Of a stretch of 64,000 nt of DNA, positions 57,845 to 64,000 are shown piece by piece. Source of the stretch: Adiantum capillus-veneris (lineage: Eukaryota; Streptophyta; Polypodiopsida; Polypodiales; Pteridaceae); the NCBI GenBank assembly GCA_014529385.2, contig CM043964.1, positions 7,949,497-8,013,496 on the forward strand, read 5' to 3'. A program made the position numbers and the translations under genes. Each line of letters starts with the position of its first letter. The stretch's first letter is position 1. Under the pieces are notes generated by a model, which saw only the letters and a program-made list of their open reading frames with translations, did not search any database and was not told the origin of the DNA.

Positions 57845-58390
57845 TCTCGTCATTACTTGCTACCATGGCCTTTTGTTTTCTTGACGAGTTATGCCTTTTT
57901 GCCACAGTTAATTAATGGTACTAACATGTCAAATGTGGTGAAGAAATGGGTAATTGAGCTGCAAGAGTTTGAGTTCTCTTTTCTAGTGGAAGATAGTACA
58001 AGGGCTACCCTAGTTGATTTGTTGACCTACAAGGAGAATCCCCTTATTGTTAAGGAAGAGGTGGTGAGAAAGGTAGTTGAAGAAGTGCCACAGATCAGCA
58101 ATGCACATGTGTTGTCCTTTGATGGTTCATACAGAAAGAGCCATGATGCAGCTTCAGGGGGTATAGCACTTTATGATCCAGAGGGGAAGCTAGTATGCAA
58201 GAGAGGGTTCAAATCGGATGCTCATAGTAACAATGAGGCTGAATATGCTACATTGGAAGCCGGATTACACATTTGTTTGAAGCATGGGGTTCGAAGGTTG
58301 AGCATAAAAGGTGATGCCTTGTTAGTGGTGAAGCAAGTGTTGGGTGTGGAAGAGCAAGAACACCTCATTGAAGGAAATGTGCTTCAGAAT
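57845..58390 (+). pseudogene. end of first RNase H plus second (archaeal-type) RNase H
   Basis: Starts SRHYLLPWPF, the end of the first RNase H, in frame with the upstream protein. Then VLSFDGSYRKSHDAASGGIAL, NNEAEYATLEAGL and IKGDALLVVKQVL carry the D-E-D residues of the second RNase H. The proper frame is lost near 58348; sequence after that in this frame is noise. Dual RNase H is diagnostic for the Tat group. Confidence 0.88.
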
Positions 58391-58984
58391 TAAAGGCCTG
58401 TTAAAAAAGTTTGAAGCATGGAGTATCAGACACATTGAACGTGCTCTAAATGGAGAGGCACATGAAGCAGCTCAAGGCATGATTGGGGAGCTATTTGTGT
58501 TGAGGACCACTTTACCTCTTTATCATGGCCGGGAAAGTTTGGCTCAAGAAGAGGAGTTTTTGCTAACAGGAATCATTCCAAAGGAGATTCAGAAGTCTAA
58601 GAAGTATGGCTTTGTGCGTAGAGCATACAGGTACAAATTGATTGGTGATGTCTTATACATGAAAGGGGCTGATCTCGTGTTGAGACGTGTACCTTGGCGG
58701 GAGGAGCTTTACAGAGTGTTGGAAGAGAATCACGAAGGCGCATGTGGTGGCCATTTTGCTCTAAAGATCACCTTGCATAAGATTTTGCAAGAGGGGTATG
58801 TATGGCCTAGTTTGCACAAGGATGTTCACCATTGGTGTAGGTCTTGCAATAGGTGTCAAGCATTTGGGAAGAGAGTGTTGAAGCCAGAGCTACGAAAAAC
58901 CATTATGGCGTTTGATGTGTTTGAAAAGTGGGGGATTGATGCAATAGGCCCGTTACCTATCACAAGCAGGGGCAAAGCTATATT
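58349..58984 (+). pseudogene. RNase H end and integrase zinc domain
   Basis: Continues the second RNase H in a new frame (RHIERALNGEAHEAAQGMI). It then has the HHCC integrase domain: HEGACGGHFALKITLHKILQ, WPSLHKDVHHWCRSCNRCQA, and the first catalytic aspartate in KWGIDAIGPLP. The frame ends at a stop near 58986 where the coding sequence shifts again. Confidence 0.87.
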
Positions 58985-59896
58985 TTGACGGCAGTGGACT
59001 ATCTTTCTAGATGGGCAGAGGCTACAGCAGTAAAACAGATCACTGCAAAGGATGTGGCAAAATTTGTGTATGATGAAATATGTTGCAAGTTTGGGGTGCC
59101 ATTAGAGCTACTTTCAGATAAGGGGCCAGGATTTAGAGCTAAACTGCTAGACTTCTTATGCACAAAGATGAAGATTAGGCACCAGCATACCACTCCTTAT
59201 TACCCGCAGTGTAATGGCTTGAATGAAAGATTCAATGGTGAGTTGGTACAGATTCTTTCGAAAGTGACAGAGCACCAAGGAAAGAATTGGGATTTGGAAT
59301 TGCCTAGTGCATTATGGGCTTACCGTACTTCGGTGAAGACAGGTACAGGGTTTACTCCATTTCATTTGGTGTATGGAAAGGAAGCACTATTGCCTGTGGA
59401 GGTAGAGTTGCCTGCGGTCAAGATGTTAGAGAAGTTGCTTGGGCCGCCTAGTGATGCATTCAAAGAAAGGCTCTTGCAGCTACAAGAGGTCCAGTTGGAT
59501 AGGATGAGCGCATTGGAACATTATGGGCAGATGCAGGATAAGGCTTTGGCAAAGATAAATGAAAAGGTCAAAAGTAAGGGTATTAAGAAACATGACTTGG
59601 TTTTGCGCTACAACAGTAAGCTGGACAGCACCTTCCAAAAGAAGTTTCAAATTAAGTGGGAAGGCCCTTTCAAGGTAGTAGAGTGTTTTCCAAATGGCAC
59701 ATATCAGCTGGCTAACCTGGATGGTGTTCTACATAAGTCAAGGGTAAATGGATTGCGTCTTAAATTGTATCATGCTAGATTGATGATGGTGGAGCAAGAT
59801 GAACTGTCTGAAGAGCGAGTGATGTCTGTGAGGGATGAGGAGACCTGTGATGCGGCGAGTCTCATATCTCTCTTTGCTGCTGCTGATCATAAATGA
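58985..59896 (+). pseudogene. Tat-type integrase core and C-terminal domain
   Basis: Reads TAVDYLSRWAEATAVKQITA, with LLSDKGPGF (second Asp) and CNGLNERFNGEL (Glu), so the catalytic triad is complete together with the preceding frame. WAYRTSVKTGTGFTPFHLVYG is typical of plant gypsy integrase. The C-terminal domain has FQIKWEGPFKVVECFPNGTY and VNGLRLKLYH. No chromodomain. The stop at 59894 is followed by a purine tract and the 3' LTR. Confidence 0.9.
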
Positions 59897-59907
59897 TCTA
59901 GCAGGCT

Positions 59908-59917
59908 AGGGGGTGGG
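59908..59917 (+). promoter_or_regulatory. polypurine tract of the Tat-type gypsy
   Basis: AGGGGGTGGG shortly before the 3' LTR start TGTCAGG at 59925. Confidence 0.75.
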
Positions 59918-59924
59918 CAAATTA

Positions 59925-61057
59925 TGTCAGGAGTTTTTTGGAGCAAGGGATTGCGCATATGTACATACCCATGCATGGTGCATCAAATAAAGGATTTCCC
60001 ATTTTCCAGAGCCAGGTGGTTACGTGGGGCCCACATGTGTACAGGTAGGACACCATGTACATAGTGCATCGATTTTCATCGTTACTAGTACCATTGTGTT
60101 TTTCTACAATAAGGAGGAGTTGGTAGCGCGTAAAACTTCTCGAGGAAGCTATCCGCGGGCCGACGACGTGAGGTCAGCAGGTGCGTCAGATGGCATCTAG
60201 TGGCGTCAGGAGGGCGAACGGGGTCAATACTTGCACACAGATGAGGACGGACACAACGTGGGTGTTTGCTTGTGAGAATTATGCAGGAAGGTCATCATGA
60301 GGACCTTTTTTTGGGGCCACTTCACGTGGTGGCGAGATGCATTATTGGAAAAAAGCTGAGTGCCAGGTGTGCGGATGACGCAAAAAGGTGACAACTATGC
60401 ACTGCGAGGTCAGTTTTTGGCATGTTCGGGGTCCGTTTGAGGTCATCTAAAAGGCCAAGGGTGCCCAACTAAAAAATCTAAGTGTGGGAACTGAAAAAAC
60501 TGAGAGAAGACCAGAAAAAACGTGGAGAAGAGAGGAGGAACAGCCGCAGGTGTGTTTTTTGCCCATTTTGAAGCCTGTTTTGGCCGTAAACTGCTCATCC
60601 GAGGTCGGATTTGAGCACTTTGACATTGTAGACTGGGGTTTTGGGCCGTTCCGGACGCGATGGCGCTGTCCATTTTGCCAAATTCCTCACTCTTTTCCTG
60701 CTGTTTTTCTGTGTAAGTTCCTCCTATGAGCGAAGTTTCTGCTCCAGTTTGTGATTGTATCTGGCTTCTTTCACCCATAGTGTGTGAGCTATTTGCCCCA
60801 TTGGTGTTGGCCCAAGCTCAATTGTATCTAAACATCAGAAATTCTCCTCTTTTGAGCTGAGTTTTTTGGGTGTGTGTGTGTGTGTGTGTGTCTGTGTGGT
60901 GGATAGTCTCTCTCCTCTCACTCCAGAGGTGTGTTCCCTGTCTCGGCCAGGTGTGTTGTCTAAGCCGAGTGGTGCCCCATAGTGTGTGTGTGTATCTTCC
61001 CAAGAGTGTGTGTCGGGTCGTTATAGAGGCGCTGTGTGTGTTTTCATCCCGCCCACA
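59925..61057 (+). repeat. 3' LTR of the Tat-type gypsy
   Basis: Same length as the 5' LTR; about seven substitutions seen by eye, no indel. Confidence 0.95.
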
Positions 61058-63094
61058 ACGTGTAGGGGGTAAACCTGGTGGTAAATCACTTGAGAACAAA
61101 TCACTATACTCCATGAGTAAGTGAGTCAGCTTTTGCCGTGCAAAAGGAAAAAGTAAATAGAGTTATGCTGGGATGGAGAATCTTGTAATTCGTGTAATGT
61201 TTGTTTTACAACAGTTGCACGTTGCTCTATAGAATTAAAATTGAGAGCACTTTGCTCATTAGATTTGTTAACACTTTGTTTATCAATAGAATTCATTGCA
61301 CTTGCATACCATTAGAATTCATTGCACTTTGCATACCATTACTAGAATTCATCGCACTTTGCTCTTGAGAATTCACAATACTTGGAGACAAGCAATAACA
61401 CAAAAAGACTTCATCTATTAAATCTGCTTTCTGCAAAATAGAAAGCTCGGCTGTACATATAAGAGGTGCAGATGGTATGTTTTTCTCACCAAGAAAAAGC
61501 ACATGTTTACCATTGGCCATAAAGGATAAGGAATTGTGTTCATAACTAGTGTGCAATGTGTTTCCTAAACCATGCAGCCACTCCCGTCCTAAACCTACAT
61601 TAGCATGGTCCATGTTCATAACTTGGAAGTCAAGGGTCATTGTATGATCTTGAACAACCCCTTGAACTACCGTGTCCCATACTTCTTTATCATTCCTAGA
61701 CATTTGCTGCACCACATACTTGTGAGAGAAGCGAGTCTGTGTAAGCTTCAATTTCTTGACTAGCTTATAGTTTAAGAAGTTATGAGTTGCACCATCATCC
61801 ACTAAAATACGAACACGTTTTCCGTTAATAGTGCCATGCATGCGAATCAAATCATGGGGGCCAAAGGTGGGCTGCCACATTGAAGCAGGCACACAACACT
61901 TGTGCTTTTCTTCCATATGAAGAACCTCTATAGCACAATATTTAGGAGATGAATCTAATGCGAGGCGTTGCACAGTGTGCATGGCCTTTTCTTTGCCTTG
62001 AAAAAGAGGACAATCTTTCTTGTTATGTTGGTCCTAAAAACATCTAAAACACAAATTATGTTTCTTTGCATGCTCAAAATCAGTAGTGCTGAGAGACCCA
62101 CATGGAGTATCTCTCTTGTGGGTGAGGAGAGGTAGATTGTCTCTTATTCCTCTTGGAACGTATGGGAGATCTACCTCGCCATTGGCTCTTAGCCACATTT
62201 CTCTTAGCAAAAGTATTCTTAGAGTAGGGAAGATTTTCTTTCCTCTCTTGGTCATCATTATATCTTTGTGCATGACTGATGGCTTCTTCCAAAGTTTTTG
62301 GATGTTGGGTCTTGACATGAAGACGATAGTCTTTGTCAAGACCCCTATTAAAACCCCATATCTTTTGGAATTCATCTAGACCTTCTAGTTTTAATATGAT
62401 TTTCTGATACTTCGAAAGGTACCGTGTGAGAGAGAGGCTAGACATGCGGCATGCATCCCATGCTAACCAATTCTTATCTTCTTCATTGGAGTCCAAAAAC
62501 TCTTTGGAGAAAGAATCTTGAAACACAGCCCAAGACGGAGGACGAGCATCTATTGGAAATGACATCCACCAATTATAGGCCTTGCCTTTAAGAGATAGAC
62601 TCGTTTCCACAGCCATCTTTATATCCGGGGTGTGTCTCTATCTATGAGCATCACTCCATCTGTGTAAGAACATATTGACCGCATCCTTGTCGGGATCACG
62701 CTCTTCCCTGTGAAACTCAGGAATGGTGATATTCTTAAGTAATGCATTGCTACCTTTTGCATATTTTGTAGAACTTGTCTCTTGGACTCCTTGAGTTGTG
62801 CGATCTTGGTTCCCTTGAAACGTGCCACTTGTGGCTCCTTGAGTCATCTGTGAATTCATAAATTTCACAAGTAACTCTGTAAGATTGGTAACATTTGCAT
62901 TGAGTGTAGAGAGGTTGCTTTCAAGTACGCTTTGGTGATGTTTCAAAGTTTTGAAAGAAGCCATATCTACAAGCCCATGATCTCCTAGATCATCATCATC
63001 ATGCATATTAGTGTCAGCAGCACCCGTGGTGCCTTGATTTTAATCTACGTGCTCAAAATCAAACGTGTGTAGGTGGGTTATCCTCACTGGCCAT
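61058..63094 (-). pseudogene. chromovirus gag and protease, broken
   Basis: Read leftward from about 63094. Gag N-terminal region: MHDDDDLGDHGLVDMASFKT, then VLESNLSTLNANVTNLTELL, a coiled-coil-like stretch (62638-63006). Capsid-like domain: LKGKAYNWWMSFP, WAVFQDSFSKEFLDSNEE, QKIWGFNRGLDKDYR (62080-62616). The knuckle CFRC...HNKKDC is interrupted by a stop near 62035. Protease: GKRVRILVDDGATHNFLNYK (61293-61982), with DDG where DSG is usual. A short internal repeat (NSNGMQSAMNS-like) lies near 61290-61370. The fragment then reaches DLFSSDLPPGLPP at the insertion boundary. Several stops and shifts. Confidence 0.87.
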
Positions 63095-63485
63095 GGTAAA
63101 CACACACTAATGCAAAGAGAGAAAGAAAACGACAACTTGTACCTTGAGAAATTGAAGTATTTGTGTTTTGTATGCTCCGTAATTTGCGTTGCATGCGAAC
63201 CTTGCCTTGTGGAAATTTGAGCGCTTCACTTGTCGTTCGTTGTAAGAACACCTTTTGATGATTCTTCACAAAAACGACGAACGAAAACTCGTCATTTTTG
63301 TGAAGGCTTTTCTTCACTTTGAAGCTACCTCTTTGAGGAAAAAAGAAATTTTGGAGAAAAATTTGCCTTCCTCCAAGAAGTGAAAAGGAAGGGTGAAGCT
63401 CTTCCTTGAAGTTTGAATGTTTCCCTTTCCTTCTAGTTTTCCTTTCAACACAAGTAGACTATCTTTCCTTTTTATACACAACAAG
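63095..63485 (-). other. probable leader or LTR part upstream of chromovirus gag
   Basis: No gene. TATAAAAAGG on the minus strand near 63458-63468 would suit a promoter reading toward gag. The sequence does not match the 3' LTR at 48716-49458, and no primer site was found. Confidence 0.35.
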
Positions 63486-63545
63486 GGTCAATAGCTTGAT
63501 GGTAAAGTGTTTGCCTCTTACCCTCATGGGGTGGGTTCGACATGA
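63486..63545 (+). repeat. tRNA-like stretch, possible SINE head
   Basis: TAGCTTGATGGTAAAG resembles a pol III A box and GGGTTCGACATG a B box about 35 bp downstream, with TTGCCTCTTACC between, as in tRNA-derived SINE heads. The match is imperfect and it is not a foldable complete tRNA. Confidence 0.3.
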
Positions 63546-63552
63546 TAAACAA

Positions 63553-63747
63553 TATGGCAAAAGCACCTATGAGAGGACCAAGACAAGGCATACCTCCACA
63601 GGGACAACCAATTAGGTCAGAAAAATGGTGTGCAATCGAGGGTAAATGGACCAATCTACGAGTGCTACTTCAGACCAAAGTATGATGGAAATGTTCAGTA
63701 TGTGCCCATGAGGCCACAAGGACAACCTATGTACATATATTAGTCTA
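63553..63747 (+). pseudogene. unidentified reading frame with repeated PMR-GQP motif
   Basis: MAKAPMRGPRQGIPPQGQPI in one frame. After a one-base shift near 63620 it reads GVQSRVNGPIYECYFRPKYD and YVPMRPQGQPMYIY, then TAG. The related ends PMRGPRQG..QGQP and PMRPQGQP suggest one original coding sequence. I do not recognise it. It stops 10 bp before a copia LTR. Confidence 0.3.
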
Positions 63748-63757
63748 ATATGGCCCA

Positions 63758-64000
63758 TGTTAAGTATGGAGCCTGATTTACCCTTGTAATTTTTTGTTGT
63801 AAAAGCGCATATTTGTAAGGCCCCCACTATGAGGAGAACCATCGTGCGTGAAGTAAAATCACTTGCCAGAAACAAAAATTTTCAAGGCCAAAAATCAGGG
63901 GCAACTTTTTTTTCCCTCGTCAGAATATTTCTTTTCGTCGGAATATTATGGCAGGACGACGACCGGAAAGTGGTCGGACAACAACCGGTCGGTTGGCCGA
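63758..64000 (+). repeat. LTR of the copia-1 family, partial, opposite orientation
   Basis: Starts TGTTAAGTATGGAGCCTGA and follows the reverse complement of 10273 downward (AAAAGCGCA, GTAAGGCCCCCA, ATGAGGAGAA, CGTGCGTGAAG, GTGGTCGG, CAACCGGTCGGTTGGCC) to the window edge. Clearly more diverged than the two copia-1 LTR copies are from each other. No copia polypurine tract precedes it, so it is a 5' LTR or a solo LTR. Confidence 0.88.

Larger units (their letters stand above)
52342..61057 (+). mobile_element. Tat-type Ty3/gypsy LTR retrotransposon, 8716 bp
   Basis: Complete element. Both LTRs are 1133 bp (52342-53474 and 59925-61057) and differ at about seven sites by eye, so insertion was recent. 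Gag-pol is in the order gag, protease, RT, degenerate first RNase H, a second (archaeal-type) RNase H, integrase. The second RNase H marks the Tat group (established). It is inserted in the protease-RT linker of the chromovirus. Three lesions break pol: TGA at 57842 and frameshifts near 58348 and 58982. Confidence 0.93.
48716..63094 (-). mobile_element. chromovirus (Ty3/gypsy with chromodomain), split by a Tat-type insertion
   Basis: Minus-strand element. The 3' LTR is 48716-49458, and integrase through RT lies at 49459-52341. Protease and gag lie at 61058-63094, after the plus-strand insertion 52342-61057. ACGT flanks the insertion on both sides. Removing the insert with one ACGT makes the RT-side and protease-side frames continuous in the conserved linker (checked by eye). 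The chromodomain at the end of pol defines the clade. The 5' LTR was not found before 63758. Confidence 0.88.

Noticed and set aside
63486-63545. Functional tRNA gene
   Set aside because: A- and B-like boxes only; acceptor and anticodon stems do not pair convincingly.

Overview
The window is nuclear DNA of a land plant. Evidence: LTR retrotransposons primed by initiator-Met tRNA (TGGTATCAGAGC) and by an Asp-tRNA-like site, Tnt1/Tork-type copia polyproteins, a Tat-type gypsy element with two RNase H domains, chromodomain gypsy elements, a Helitron, and one host gene with phase-consistent introns. Very long GA/CT and CA tracts recur. A fern or other non-flowering vascular plant is possible, but that is a weak inference.

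Layout. 1-5383: 5' part of a minus-strand gypsy element (LTR, Asp-type primer site, 1174-aa gag, start of pol). It sits inside the 3' LTR of a minus-strand copia element (5384-10273). 10274-12372: non-coding DNA with tandem repeats. 12373-14869: the only convincing host gene, a seven-exon, 432-aa membrane-anchored kelch protein on the plus strand. 15180-20981: decayed LTR material with an orphan primer site and an integrase/chromodomain remnant, leading into LTR-A. 20982-26535: a complete but broken plus-strand copia element with a GAAAG target duplication, inserted in LTR-A. 26541-28794: rest of LTR-A, then LTR-B, which carries two insertions. 28826-29565: minus-strand gypsy RNase H/integrase debris. 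29566-35164: no genes; a probable gypsy LTR start at 31482 and two huge GA tracts. 35165-39223: a decayed Helitron Rep-helicase. 39472-44339: short unidentified reading frames and tandem duplications. 44340-48690: gypsy fragments and a long direct repeat. 48716-63094: a minus-strand chromovirus split by a young plus-strand Tat-type gypsy (52342-61057). 63486-64000: a tRNA-like stretch, an unidentified reading frame, and another copy of the first copia LTR in opposite orientation.

The window is a nested stack of mobile elements around one host gene. Relative ages follow from which element interrupts which: the left gypsy is younger than copia-1, copia-2 is younger than LTR-A, and the Tat-type gypsy is younger than the chromovirus. 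The most unusual observation is that the untranslated leaders of copia-2 and of the Tat-type gypsy, members of different superfamilies, share nearly identical blocks. No element in the window has a fully open set of genes.
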